Translations under genes and position numbers: made by a program
The notes under the pieces: model-generated
Told to the model about the DNA's origin: nothing
Seen by the model: the letters and a program-made list of their open reading frames with translations, nothing else
Database searches by the model: none
Shown here: positions 25,080-34,251 of the stretch, one piece after another
Numbering within the stretch: the stretch's first letter is position 1
Layout of the letters: each line of letters opens with the position of its first letter
Origin: Calidifontimicrobium sp035325925
GTDB taxonomy: Bacteria > Pseudomonadota > Gammaproteobacteria > Burkholderiales > Burkholderiaceae_C
Length of the DNA stretch: 64,000 nt
Assembly: GCF_035325925.1 (NCBI RefSeq)
Contig: NZ_DAOKZA010000016.1
Location: 10,660-74,659, forward strand
Reading direction: 5' to 3'

Positions 25080-27250
25080 GGGCCGACGCGCGGCGCGCGC
25101 GCTGGCTCGTCGCGGCCGGCGCCGGCGCCGCCGCGCTGGCCGCGGGGTGGGTCGCGCTGACTGCATGGCTGCTTGCCTCGACGCTCGAGGCGCAGGAACG
25201 CGAGGCGCTGCGCAGCCTGCTCGAGCCGCGCGCCGGGCTGTTCGTGCTGACCGCGCTGGGGCTGGTCGGCGCCGCCGTGGCGCTGGCGCAGTGGGTCCAC
25301 CGGCGCTGGGTCGCGCCGCCGGCGCGGCTGCTCGAGCAGGCGCAGGTGCTGCTGACCAGCGACGCGCAGCGCGAGATCGAGGGCGAGGGCGGCGCCGACG
25401 TGCGTGCGCTGGCGCAGGTGGTCAACGACCTGGTGCGCCAGCGCGACCGCCTGCGCGACGAGATGGCCGCGCAGGTCGCCGAGGCCAGCCGCGGTGTCGA
25501 GCAGGAACGCAACCGGCTCGCCGCGCTGATGAGCGAGCTCACGCAGAGCGTCGTCGTGTGCAACCTCGACGGCCGCGTCCTGCTGTACAACAACCGCGCA
25601 CGCGTGCAGTTCCGCGCGCTGTCGGCGGCGCCCAGCGTCGCCGCGGGCGCCGAGCTGATCGGGCTCGGGCGCTCGATCTACACCGTGTTCGACCGCAAGC
25701 TCGTCGCGCACGCGCTGGACAGCGTGCAGCAGCGCCTGGCGCGCGGCGCGCTGCACCCGGTGGCGCAGTTCGTCACCACCACGCGCGCCGGCCAGCTGCT
25801 GCGCGTGCAGATGGCGCCGGTGCACGGGGTGACCGAAGGCGCCGACGCACCGATCAACGGCTTCGTGCTGATGCTCGACAACATCACGCGCGAGTTCGAG
25901 GAGGAGTCGGCGCGCGACCGCGTGCTGCACGGACTGACCGAGGGCGCGCGCGCTTCGCTGGCGAATCTGCAGGCGGCGGTCGAGTTGCTCGACGACGACG
26001 CGGTCGACGCACCCACGCGCGAGCGTTTCCTCGGCGTGATCCGCGACGAGACGCGCTCGCTGAGCCGGCGCATCCAGGACGCGGCGGCGCAGGCCACGCA
26101 GGGGCTGGCCACGCGTTGGCCGCTCGAGGACATGCTCGGCGCCGACCTCGTGGCCGCGGCGCAGCGCCGACTGCAGGCCGCGGGGCTGCGCGTGGACGCC
26201 AACGACGTCGACGCGTCGCTGTGGCTCACGCTCGACAGCTTCTCGCTGCTGCAGGCGCTGGCCTACCTGGCCGGACGGCTGCGCGACGAGTACGGCATCG
26301 CGCTGGTGCAGCTGCGCCTGCAGGCTGCTGGCGAGGCGCGCGCGCACCTCGACCTCGCCTGGACCGGCCAGGCGATGAGCACCGAGACCGTGATGGGCTG
26401 GGAGACCGACCCGATGCGCCTGGGTGCCGAGACCAGCCCGCTGACGGTGCGCGACGTCGTGCAGCGCCACGGTGGCGAGTTCTGGTTCGAGCGCGAACGC
26501 GTGCGGCACCTCGCGTTCTTCCGCTTCCTGCTGCCGCTGGCGCGCGGCAGCGGCGAAGTCGACGCCGCCACGTTCGTGCGCAGCGACAGCCGCCCCGAGT
26601 ACTACGACTTCGACCTGTTCGCGGTCAGCGAGTCGAGCCGCGCGCTCGACGACCGGCGGCTCGCCGAACTCGCTTACACGGTGTTCGACACCGAGACCAC
26701 CGGGCTCGAGCCCTCGGCGGGCGACGAGATCATCCAGATCGGCGCGACCCGGCTGGTCAACGGCCGCCTGCTCAAGGGCGAGTGTTTCGACCAGCTCGTC
26801 GACCCGCGCCGGCCGATCCCGCCGGCGACGATCCCGATCCACGGCATCACGCCGGCGATGGTCGCTGGCCAGCCGGCCATCGACACCGTGCTGCCGGCGT
26901 TCCACGCGTTCGCGCAGGACACCGTGCTGGTGGCGCACAACGCGGCCTTCGACATGCGCTTCCTGCAGCTCAAGGAGGAGGCCACCGGCGTGCGCTTCGA
27001 CCAGCCGGTGCTCGATACGCTGCTGCTGTCGGCGGTCGTGCACCCGAACCAGGAGTCGCACCGCCTCGAGGCGATCGCCGAGCGCTTCGGCGTGACGGTG
27101 ATCGGCCGCCACACCGCACTCGGCGACGCGATGGTCACCGCCGAGATCTTCCTGCGCCTGATCCCGCTGCTCGCCGAGCGGGGCATCCACACGCTGGGGC
27201 AGGCGCGCGAGGCGTCGCAGCGCACCTACTACGCGCGCATCACCTACTGA
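25076..27250 (+). CDS. Membrane PAS sensor / pseudokinase fused to DEDDh 3'-5' exonuclease
   Basis: A 724-residue fusion starting with GTG. Order: two membrane helices (about 9-33 and 50-72), a HAMP-like and coiled-coil stretch, a PAS-like domain (about 148-275), a kinase-like module in which the H-box position is E289 (TEGARASL instead of HELRTPL) and the ATPase N and G boxes are lost, then from about residue 530 a DnaQ-type exonuclease. All exonuclease residues are present: D538 and E540 in FDTETTG, D626 in AHNAAFD, H679 and D684 in RHTALGD. Expected activity is 3'-5' trimming of DNA or RNA ends in the cytoplasm. It could be a DNA polymerase III epsilon relative in fold only. Its coupling to a kinase and receiver suggests signal-controlled nuclease activity. 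Confidence 0.85.
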   Translation: MRADARRARWLVAAGAGAAALAAGWVALTAWLLASTLEAQEREALRSLLEPRAGLFVLTALGLVGAAVALAQWVHRRWVAPPARLLEQAQVLLTSDAQREIEGEGGADVRALAQVVNDLVRQRDRLRDEMAAQVAEASRGVEQERNRLAALMSELTQSVVVCNLDGRVLLYNNRARVQFRALSAAPSVAAGAELIGLGRSIYTVFDRKLVAHALDSVQQRLARGALHPVAQFVTTTRAGQLLRVQMAPVHGVTEGADAPINGFVLMLDNITREFEEESARDRVLHGLTEGARASLANLQAAVELLDDDAVDAPTRERFLGVIRDETRSLSRRIQDAAAQATQGLATRWPLEDMLGADLVAAAQRRLQAAGLRVDANDVDASLWLTLDSFSLLQALAYLAGRLRDEYGIALVQLRLQAAGEARAHLDLAWTGQAMSTETVMGWETDPMRLGAETSPLTVRDVVQRHGGEFWFERERVRHLAFFRFLLPLARGSGEVDAATFVRSDSRPEYYDFDLFAVSESSRALDDRRLAELAYTVFDTETTGLEPSAGDEIIQIGATRLVNGRLLKGECFDQLVDPRRPIPPATIPIHGITPAMVAGQPAIDTVLPAFHAFAQDTVLVAHNAAFDMRFLQLKEEATGVRFDQPVLDTLLLSAVVHPNQESHRLEAIAERFGVTVIGRHTALGDAMVTAEIFLRLIPLLAERGIHTLGQAREASQRTYYARITY

Positions 27251-27446
27251 GGCGTCGGCGCCGCCCGCGCCGCGACCTGCCGGCGGGCGCGTCGGCAGTC
27301 GCCCGCGGCGGCCGGCCTGCCACCTCGGCCGTGGCCGCAGCGAACGACGCGCTCGCCACGGCAGCATCGCTTGACAAGGCTCAAGTTGCGCGGGTCCCGG
27401 GCGGCCGAGCATCGGGCCCGCCGAGCATCCACTTCCAGAGGTACCG

Positions 27447-29846
27447 ATGACGACGAGCTACATCCGCTGGTTCCGCGACCTGTCGCTGACCGACCTGCCG
27501 CTGGTCGGCGGCAAGAACGCCTCGCTGGGCGAGATGTTCCGCGAGCTGTTGCCGCTGGGCGTGCGCGTGCCCGACGGCTTCGCCGTCACCGCGCAGGCGT
27601 ACCGCGACGCGCTCGACGCCGCCGGCGCCTGGGGCGAGCTGCACGCGCTGCTGGACCGGCTGGACAAGCGCGACACCGATGCGCTGGCGCGCGCCGGCGC
27701 GCGCGCGAGAGAGATCGTCTACGGCGTGCCGATGCCCAAGGCCGTCGAGCAGCAACTGCGCGAGGCGTGGCGCGCGATGAAGGCGCGTTTCGGCGAGGAC
27801 CTGAGCGTGGCGGTGCGCAGTTCGGCCACCGCCGAGGATCTGCCCACCGCCAGCTTCGCCGGCCAGCACGACACCTACCTGAACATCCGCGGCGAGGAAA
27901 TGCTGATCGACGCCGTCAAGCGCTGCCAGGCGTCGCTGTTCACCGACCGCGCGATCAGCTACCGCACCGACCAGGGCTTCGACCACTTCAAGGTCTACCT
28001 GTCGGTCGCGGTGCAGCAGATGGTGCGCAGCGACCTCGCCTCCAGCGGCGTGATCTTCACCATCGACACCGAGAGCGGCCACCCCGACTTCGTCTTCGTC
28101 ACCGCCGCGTGGGGGCTGGGCGAGAACGTCGTGCAGGGCGCCGTCGACCCCGACGAGTTCTACGTGCACAAGCCGACCTACCGCCAGGGCCACCGCGCGG
28201 TGGTGCGGCGCACGCTTGGCGACAAGCAGGTGCACATGGTCTACGCGACCGGGCGCACGCGCGAGCCGGTGGTCAACCGCCCGACGCCGAAGGCCGACCG
28301 CGCGCGCTTCTGCCTGAGCGACGACGACGTGCTCGAGCTCGCCGGCGCGGCGATCGCGATCGAGGACCACTATCGCCGTCCGATGGACATCGAGTGGGCC
28401 AAGGACGGCCCCGACGGGGCGCTGTACATCGTGCAGGCGCGGCCCGAGACGGCGGCGTCGCAGAAGCGCGTGAACGTGCTCGAGGAGTACGTGCTCGACG
28501 GCACGGGCCCGGTGCGCGCGCAGGGCCGCGCGGTGGGCGCGAAGATCGCCACCGGCGCGGTGCGCCGCATCGTCGGGGCGCACGCGCTGAGCAGCTTCCG
28601 CCCCGGCGAGGTGCTGGTGGCCGACACCACGACGCCCGACTGGGAGCCGGTGATGAAGACCGCGGCGGCGATCGTCACCAATCGCGGCGGGCGCACCTGC
28701 CACGCGGCCATCGTCGCGCGCGAGCTCGGCATTCCGGCGGTGGTCGGCGCCGAGCGTGCCACCGAAGCGCTGAAGGACGGCGATACCGTCACCGTGTCGT
28801 GCGCCGAGGGTGCGGTGGGCCGCGTCTACGACGGCGCGCTGCCGTTCCACAAGGACGTCAGCGACCTGGCCGGGCTGAAGAAGCCGGCCACCGAGATCAT
28901 GGTCAACCTCGGCAACCCCGAGCTGGCGTTCCAGGTCAGCCAGATGCCGTGCGACGGCGTCGGGCTGGCGCGCATGGAGTTCATCGTCAACGAGTACATC
29001 AAGGTGCACCCGATGGCGGTGCTGCATCCGCAGCACATCCGCGACGACGCGGTGCGCGCGCAGGTCGAGGCGCTGTGGGCGCAGTACGCCGACGGCGCGG
29101 CGTACTTCGTCGAGCGCCTGAGCGAAGGCGTGGGCACGATCGCCGCGGCGTTCTGGCCGCGCCCGGTGATCGTGCGGCTGTCGGACTTCAAGAGCAACGA
29201 GTACGCGGCGCTGCTCGGCGGGCGCGACTTCGAGCCGCACGAGGAGAACCCGATGATCGGCTTCCGCGGCGCGGCGCGCTACGTGCACCCGGCGTACGAG
29301 GAGGCGTTCGCGCTCGAGTGCATCGCGCTGCGCCGCGTGCGCGAGGCGATGGGGCTGACCAACCTGAAGCTGATGGTGCCGTTCTGCCGCCGGCTCGACG
29401 AGGCGCGGCGCGTGCTGCAGGTCATGGCCAGGCACGGACTCGAGCGCGGCAAGGGCGGCCTGGAGGTCTACGTGATGTGCGAGATCCCGAACAACGTGCT
29501 GCTGATCGACGAGTTCGCGCAGCTGTTCGACGGCTTCTCGATCGGCAGCAACGACTTGACGCAGCTCACGCTCGGCGTCGACCGCGACAGCGCGATCGTC
29601 GCCGAGAGCTTCGACGAGCGCGACCCCGGCATGCTGAAGATGCTCAGACTCGCCGTCGAGGGCGCCAGGCGCAACGGGCGCCACAGCGGGATCTGCGGCC
29701 AGGCGCCTTCGGACCACCTCGAGATCGCAAAGTACCTGGTCGAGCTGGGCATCGACAGCATCAGCCTGACGCCCGACCGGGTGCTGAAGACGATGCAGGC
29801 GGTGCACGAGATCGAGCAGGCGCAGGGGCGCGCGCCGCGCGACTGA
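27447..29846 (+). CDS. ppsA: Phosphoenolpyruvate synthase
   Basis: A 799-residue enzyme that makes PEP from pyruvate and ATP for gluconeogenesis. The N-terminal nucleotide-binding domain starts with LVGGKNASLGEM, the swivelling phosphohistidine domain has H419 in GGRTCHAAIVAREL, and the C-terminal PEP-binding barrel has the catalytic cysteine in GICGQAPSDH. Length matches E. coli PpsA (792). It lies 196 bases after the exonuclease fusion, with a TTGACA at 27371-27376 but no clear -10 box. The regulator gene ppsR, often beside it, is not in the window. Confidence 0.97.
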   Translation: MTTSYIRWFRDLSLTDLPLVGGKNASLGEMFRELLPLGVRVPDGFAVTAQAYRDALDAAGAWGELHALLDRLDKRDTDALARAGARAREIVYGVPMPKAVEQQLREAWRAMKARFGEDLSVAVRSSATAEDLPTASFAGQHDTYLNIRGEEMLIDAVKRCQASLFTDRAISYRTDQGFDHFKVYLSVAVQQMVRSDLASSGVIFTIDTESGHPDFVFVTAAWGLGENVVQGAVDPDEFYVHKPTYRQGHRAVVRRTLGDKQVHMVYATGRTREPVVNRPTPKADRARFCLSDDDVLELAGAAIAIEDHYRRPMDIEWAKDGPDGALYIVQARPETAASQKRVNVLEEYVLDGTGPVRAQGRAVGAKIATGAVRRIVGAHALSSFRPGEVLVADTTTPDWEPVMKTAAAIVTNRGGRTCHAAIVARELGIPAVVGAERATEALKDGDTVTVSCAEGAVGRVYDGALPFHKDVSDLAGLKKPATEIMVNLGNPELAFQVSQMPCDGVGLARMEFIVNEYIKVHPMAVLHPQHIRDDAVRAQVEALWAQYADGAAYFVERLSEGVGTIAAAFWPRPVIVRLSDFKSNEYAALLGGRDFEPHEENPMIGFRGAARYVHPAYEEAFALECIALRRVREAMGLTNLKLMVPFCRRLDEARRVLQVMARHGLERGKGGLEVYVMCEIPNNVLLIDEFAQLFDGFSIGSNDLTQLTLGVDRDSAIVAESFDERDPGMLKMLRLAVEGARRNGRHSGICGQAPSDHLEIAKYLVELGIDSISLTPDRVLKTMQAVHEIEQAQGRAPRD

Positions 29847-29919
29847 GGCGCTCCCCGGGGCGAGGGACGCTCGAGGGGCGCTCGAGGCGCGCCCGGCGCT
29901 GCGCGACCGACCCCGTCGC

Positions 29920-29925
29920 TAGAAT
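29920..29925 (+). promoter_or_regulatory. Candidate -10 box (TAGAAT) for fba
   Basis: TAGAAT about 92 bases before the fba start in the 171-base gap after ppsA. No recognisable -35 box. The gap otherwise holds GC-rich sequence without a hairpin-T signal. Confidence 0.4.
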
Positions 29926-30017
29926 CGCGGCAGTGACGTCGCAGTGACAGGCCGTGGTGCCCGGCCTCGGGCGCGGCGGCCTGGCGACCCGGTCCCATCA
30001 CCCTCCAGGAGTCCGCC

Positions 30018-31082
30018 ATGCCCCTCGTCTCGATGCGCCAGCTGCTCGACCACGCCGCCGAACACGGCTACGGCATCCCTGCGTTCAACGTCAACAACCT
30101 CGAGCAGGTGCAGGCGGTGATGACCGCCGCCGCCGAGGTCGGCGCGCCGGTGATCCTGCAGGCCAGCGCCGGTGCGCGCAAGTACGCCGGCGAGCCGTTC
30201 ATCAAGCACCTGATCCTCGCCGCGATCGAGCAGTGGCCGCAGGTGCCGCTGGTGATGCACCAGGACCATGGCCAGAGCCCCGACGTGTGCAAGGGGGCGA
30301 TCGACCTCGGGTTCTCGTCGGTGATGATGGACGGCTCGCTGCAGGCCGACGGCAAGACCATCGCCAGCTACGACTACAACGTCGACGTCACGAAGCAGGT
30401 CGTCGACATGGCGCACGAGCTCGGCGTCACGGTCGAAGGCGAGCTCGGCTGCCTCGGCTCGCTCGAGACGATGAAGGGCGACAAGGAGGACGGCCACGGT
30501 GCCGAGGGCACGATGACGCGCGAGCAACTGCTCACCGACCCCGAGCAGGCCGCGGACTTCGTCAAGCGCACGCAGCTTGACGCGCTGGCGATCGCCATCG
30601 GCACCAGCCACGGCGCCTACAAGTTCACGCGCAAGCCCACCGGCGACATCCTGGCGATCGACCGCATCAAGGAGATCCACCGCCGCATCCCGAACACGCA
30701 CCTGGTGATGCACGGCTCGTCGTCGGTCCCGCAGGACCTGCTCGAGCAGATCCGCCGGTACGGCGGGAAGATGAAGGAGACCTACGGTGTGCCGGTCAGC
30801 GAGATCCAGGAGGCGATCAAGTTCGGCGTGCGCAAGATCAACATCGACACCGACATCCGCCTGGCGATGACCGGCGCAGTGCGCCAGTTCATGGCCGAGA
30901 ACCCGGAGAAGTTCGACGCGCGCGAGTGGCTCAAGCCGGCGCGCGAGGCCGCGTACCGCATCTGCAAGCAGCGCTACCTCGAGTTCGGCTGCGAGGGCCA
31001 GGCGGGCAAGATCAAGCCGCTGGGCCTGGCCGCGATGGCGCAGCGCTACGCCAAGGGCGAACTCGCGCAGACGGTGGTCTGA
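30018..31082 (+). CDS. fba: Class II fructose-1,6-bisphosphate aldolase (Calvin-cycle subtype)
   Basis: A 354-residue zinc aldolase that splits fructose 1,6-bisphosphate, or condenses its triose halves in gluconeogenesis and the Calvin cycle. MVSMR-like start, AFNVNNLEQVQAV, the zinc and catalytic region VMHQDHGQSPD, and MHGSSSVPQDLL with NIDTDIRLAMTGA are all typical of the longer Calvin-type subgroup common in betaproteobacteria. A CAGGAG site lies 8 bases before the ATG. It is followed by purC after 12 bases, a conserved Burkholderiales pair. Often symbolised fbaA or cbbA. Confidence 0.96.
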   Translation: MPLVSMRQLLDHAAEHGYGIPAFNVNNLEQVQAVMTAAAEVGAPVILQASAGARKYAGEPFIKHLILAAIEQWPQVPLVMHQDHGQSPDVCKGAIDLGFSSVMMDGSLQADGKTIASYDYNVDVTKQVVDMAHELGVTVEGELGCLGSLETMKGDKEDGHGAEGTMTREQLLTDPEQAADFVKRTQLDALAIAIGTSHGAYKFTRKPTGDILAIDRIKEIHRRIPNTHLVMHGSSSVPQDLLEQIRRYGGKMKETYGVPVSEIQEAIKFGVRKINIDTDIRLAMTGAVRQFMAENPEKFDAREWLKPAREAAYRICKQRYLEFGCEGQAGKIKPLGLAAMAQRYAKGELAQTVV

Positions 31083-31094
31083 GCGCACTGCACG

Positions 31095-32015
31095 ATGTCC
31101 GACGCCCTGCTCGAGACGCGCCTGCACTCGCTGCCGCTGGCGGCGCGCGGCAAGGTGCGCGACAACTACGCGGTCGGTGCCGACCGCCTGCTGATGGTGG
31201 CCACCGACCGCCTGAGTGCGTTCGACGTCGTGATGGGCGAGCCGATCCCCGGCAAGGGCGAACTGCTCACGCGCATGGCGCTGTTCTGGTTCGACCGCCT
31301 CGCGCACGTGGTGCCGAACCACCTGACCGGCGACGAGCCGACTGCCGTCGTCGCCCCCGACGAGGTCGAGCAGGTGCGCGGCCGCTCGATGCTCGTCAAG
31401 CGCCTGAAGCCGCTGCCGATCGAGGCGGTGGTGCGCGGCTACCTCGCCGGCTCGGGCTGGAAGGAGTACCGCGAGTCGGGCACCGTGTGCGGCGTCGCGC
31501 TGCCGCTGGGGCTGCGCAACGCGCAGCAGTTGCCGCGGCCGATCTTCACGCCGGCGACCAAGGCCGAGGCCGGCGCGCACGACGAGAACATCACGTTCGC
31601 GCAGGCCGCGGCCATCGTCGGCGCCGACCTCGCCGTGCGCGTGCGCGACGTGTCGATCGCGCTGTACTCCGAGGCGGCGGCGTACGCGCTCGAACGCGGC
31701 ATCATCATCGCCGACACCAAGTTCGAGTTCGGCCTCGACGAGCAAGGCACGCTGACGCTGATGGACGAGATCCTGACGCCCGACTCGTCGCGCTACTGGC
31801 CCGTCGAGAGCTACGGCGCGGCGCTCGAACGCGGCGACAACCCGCCGAGTTTCGACAAGCAGTTCGTGCGCGACTGGCTCGAAGCCGTGCGCATCGACGG
31901 CCGCCCCTGGAACAAGCGCGCGCCCGCGCCGGCGCTGCCGCCCGAGGTGATCGCCGCCACCGCGGCGAAGTACCGCGAGGCGCTGAACCGGCTGCTGTCG
32001 CCGCCGCTGCGCTGA
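31095..32015 (+). CDS. purC: Phosphoribosylaminoimidazole-succinocarboxamide synthase
   Basis: A 306-residue SAICAR synthetase that joins aspartate to CAIR in purine synthesis. The N-terminal GKVRDNY ATP loop, the TDRLSAFDVVMGEPIPGKG motif, ECVVRGYL-like EAVVRGYLAGS and the DTKFEFGLDEQG motif are present. It is the longer bacterial/yeast-like form (about 300 residues) instead of the 240-residue E. coli type. Purine genes purE and purK lie 2 kb downstream in the same direction. Confidence 0.97.
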   Translation: MSDALLETRLHSLPLAARGKVRDNYAVGADRLLMVATDRLSAFDVVMGEPIPGKGELLTRMALFWFDRLAHVVPNHLTGDEPTAVVAPDEVEQVRGRSMLVKRLKPLPIEAVVRGYLAGSGWKEYRESGTVCGVALPLGLRNAQQLPRPIFTPATKAEAGAHDENITFAQAAAIVGADLAVRVRDVSIALYSEAAAYALERGIIIADTKFEFGLDEQGTLTLMDEILTPDSSRYWPVESYGAALERGDNPPSFDKQFVRDWLEAVRIDGRPWNKRAPAPALPPEVIAATAAKYREALNRLLSPPLR

Positions 32016-32019
32016 CGCC

Positions 32020-33129
32020 ATGGCGTCACGGCTGCTCGCCCGGCTCGACGACGCCATCGCCCGGGCGCGCGACCCGGTCGACGCGGCGTGCCTGCGCGCC
32101 GAACGTGCGGGGCTGATCGCCCGGCTCGGCCGGCTCGACGAGGCGAGGCGCGAGATCGACGCCATCAAGTCGCGTTTCGCGCTGCGGCCGCAGGCCGCAG
32201 TCAGCGCGTGGCTGGCGCTGTCCGAGGGGCTGGTCGAGCACTTCGGCGCGGTCGCGCCCGGCGCGCGCGATCTGGTGCAGCGCGCACACGCGCTCAGCGG
32301 CGCCGCGCACCTGGCGCCGCTGCGTGCGCTGGCCGCGGCGTGGCTGGCGCACATGGACTACGGGCGCAACGAACTGTCGCAGATGGCCGCGCACCTGGCC
32401 GAGTCGCTGCGGCTGGCCGCCGCCGACCACCACGCGGCGCGCGAGCGCGCCTGCCAAGTGGCGGCGCTGGCCTACCACTGGGCCGGGCGGCTCGACCGCG
32501 CACAGCCCTGGTACGACCGCGCGCGCCAGCACGCGCTCGCCGACGGCGACGACGCCGGGCTCAGCGCGCTGATGTACAACCGTGCGACGGCGCTGGTGGC
32601 CAACGTGCGTTTGGCGGGCGTCGACGGTGCGGTGGAAGACGCCGACGCGACCACGGCCTGGAAGGAGGCGGCGCTGTGCGTGCAGTCCTTTGCCGCGTAC
32701 GAAGCCGGCATTGGCGGCGCGGCGATGGCCTACATGGTGCCGCTGCTGCACGCGCAGGTGCTGGCCGCCCAGGGCCAGCCGGCGCAGGCGCTGGTGCTGT
32801 ACGAACGCTGGTCCGGCGACGCGACGCGCGCCGGCGCGCGGCGGCTCAGGCCGCTGCTGGCGGCCGACGCCGCGTGGTGCCGCGTGCAGGTCGGGCAGCT
32901 CGACGCCGCGCGGCGCGACCTCGCCACGGCGCTGCCCGACGCCGATGCGGGCTGCGACCTCGACGACCGCGTGCTCGCCAATGCCCGGCTCGCACAGGTC
33001 GCACGGGCGCTCGGCGAAGCGGCGCTCGCCGACACGCTGCGTGACCGCGCGCGGCGCGACCTGGCGGTGCTGCGCGCCGAGCAGTCGCGCCTGAGCGACC
33101 TGCTCGACGACGCGCTGGCCGGGCTCTGA
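32020..33129 (+). CDS. TPR-like helical repeat protein of unknown function
   Basis: A 369-residue, alanine- and leucine-rich protein without signal peptide or membrane helix. Alternating helical pairs resembling tetratricopeptide repeats run through it, for example RERACQVAALAYHWAGRLDR and the repeat near LLHAQVLAAQGQPAQALVLYE. Such repeats normally serve protein contacts. It starts 4 bases after purC, so it is likely co-transcribed, but no link to purine synthesis is known. I do not recognise a named family. Confidence 0.75.
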   Translation: MASRLLARLDDAIARARDPVDAACLRAERAGLIARLGRLDEARREIDAIKSRFALRPQAAVSAWLALSEGLVEHFGAVAPGARDLVQRAHALSGAAHLAPLRALAAAWLAHMDYGRNELSQMAAHLAESLRLAAADHHAARERACQVAALAYHWAGRLDRAQPWYDRARQHALADGDDAGLSALMYNRATALVANVRLAGVDGAVEDADATTAWKEAALCVQSFAAYEAGIGGAAMAYMVPLLHAQVLAAQGQPAQALVLYERWSGDATRAGARRLRPLLAADAAWCRVQVGQLDAARRDLATALPDADAGCDLDDRVLANARLAQVARALGEAALADTLRDRARRDLAVLRAEQSRLSDLLDDALAGL

Positions 33130-33223
33130 GCGGCCGCAGCGCCGCAGTGCGCCCGGCGCACATCCCTCGGGCGTCGAAGGCCCTCGGGTCGGCCCGGCGT
33201 CGCCTCGCCGCGCGCCGGTGGCG

Positions 33224-34171
33224 TCAGAACAGCGCCATGCTCAGCTTGCGCCGGTACTGGTCGATCACCGGATCGGCGGCCGGCGCGGCGGCGGCCTTGC
33301 CGGTCAGTTCGAGCGCTCCCTTGGCCGCCTCGGGCGCGCCGGCCTTGGCCAGCGGCTTGCTCATCAGCTCGAGGATCGCGACGTAGGTCTTGCGAGCCAG
33401 CTCGTCGCCCCAGGCCTTGTCGCGCATGACGATCTCGAGCAGTTCGTCCATCGCCTGCGTGAAGCGGCCGGCGGCGAAGTGCGTCTGCGCCAGCTCGAAG
33501 CGTGCATCGAAGTCGCGCCGGTTCGCCGCGATCGCCGCGGCCAGCGCGTCGGCGCTTCGCGCGCGAGGCGCCGCCTCGCAGGCGTCCAGCCAGCGGCCGA
33601 CCGCGTCAAGGCGCGCATCGGCGAGCACCTTGCCGGCCACCGGCTCGAAGGCCTGGCGCGCCTTCGCCACCTCGCCGCGCTCGAGCAGCAGCTTGACGTA
33701 GTCGTAGCGCGCGGCGTCGTTGGCCGGGTCGATCGCCACCGCCTGCTGCAGCCGGTCCAGCGCGGCGTCGGTGTCGCCTTCGGCGGCCAGTTCCTCGGCG
33801 GCCTCGGTCTGCGCCTCGGCCTGCATCGCCTCGGCGCTGGGCACGTGGCGGTCGAGGAAGGCACGCACCTGCGCCTCGGGCAGCGCGCCGACGAAGCCGT
33901 CGACCGGCTGGCCCTTGTCGAACAGCACGCAAAACGGGATCGAGCGCACGCCGAACGCCTGGCTGAGCTGCCCGGCGATCTCGGGCTGCTCGTCGCTGTT
34001 GAGCTTGGCCAGCTTGAAGCGCCCGCCGTAGGCGGCCTCGAGCTTCTCGAGGGTGGGCCCCAGCGTGCGACACGGCCCGCACCACGGCGCCCAGATGTCG
34101 AGCAGCACGGGCTGCTTCATCGAGTCGGCGATCAGGTCGGCTTCGAAGTTCTGCAGGGTGATGTCGATCAT
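33224..34171 (-). CDS. cnoX: Thioredoxin-TPR protein (CnoX/YbbN-like)
   Basis: A 315-residue protein: thioredoxin domain at residues 1-110 with active site W30-C31-G-P-C34, then TPR-like helices to the end. This is the CnoX architecture, a holdase that protects proteins from oxidation and passes them to GroEL. E. coli CnoX has lost the active cysteines, whereas this protein keeps a full CGPC, as is usual outside enterics, so it may also reduce disulfides. It stands alone on the minus strand, divergent from purE. Confidence 0.88.
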   Translation of the reverse strand: MIDITLQNFEADLIADSMKQPVLLDIWAPWCGPCRTLGPTLEKLEAAYGGRFKLAKLNSDEQPEIAGQLSQAFGVRSIPFCVLFDKGQPVDGFVGALPEAQVRAFLDRHVPSAEAMQAEAQTEAAEELAAEGDTDAALDRLQQAVAIDPANDAARYDYVKLLLERGEVAKARQAFEPVAGKVLADARLDAVGRWLDACEAAPRARSADALAAAIAANRRDFDARFELAQTHFAAGRFTQAMDELLEIVMRDKAWGDELARKTYVAILELMSKPLAKAGAPEAAKGALELTGKAAAAPAADPVIDQYRRKLSMALF

Positions 34172-34214
34172 GGACGGGCTTTCAAAGGTCGGGCGCAGCG
34201 GGAAGCGCGACGCC

Positions 34215-34220
34215 TACAAT
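34215..34220 (+). promoter_or_regulatory. Candidate -10 box (TACAAT) of purE
   Basis: TACAAT 31 bases before the purE GTG, between two divergent genes. Transcription would begin near 34227. No convincing -35 box at the right spacing. Confidence 0.5.
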
Positions 34221-34251
34221 TCGAGGTTTTCCTGCATTGTGGAGCATCCCC

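Noticed and set aside
27371..27376. TTGACA before ppsA as a promoter -35 box
   Set aside because: No acceptable -10 hexamer at 15 to 19 bases, so it is not listed as a promoter.
27381..29807. 808-residue open frame opposite ppsA
   Set aside because: Same kind of shadow frame; PEP synthase motifs on the plus strand are complete.
29919..32354. 811-residue open frame opposite fba and purC
   Set aside because: It spans two well-recognised genes and their gap, and has no domain pattern.
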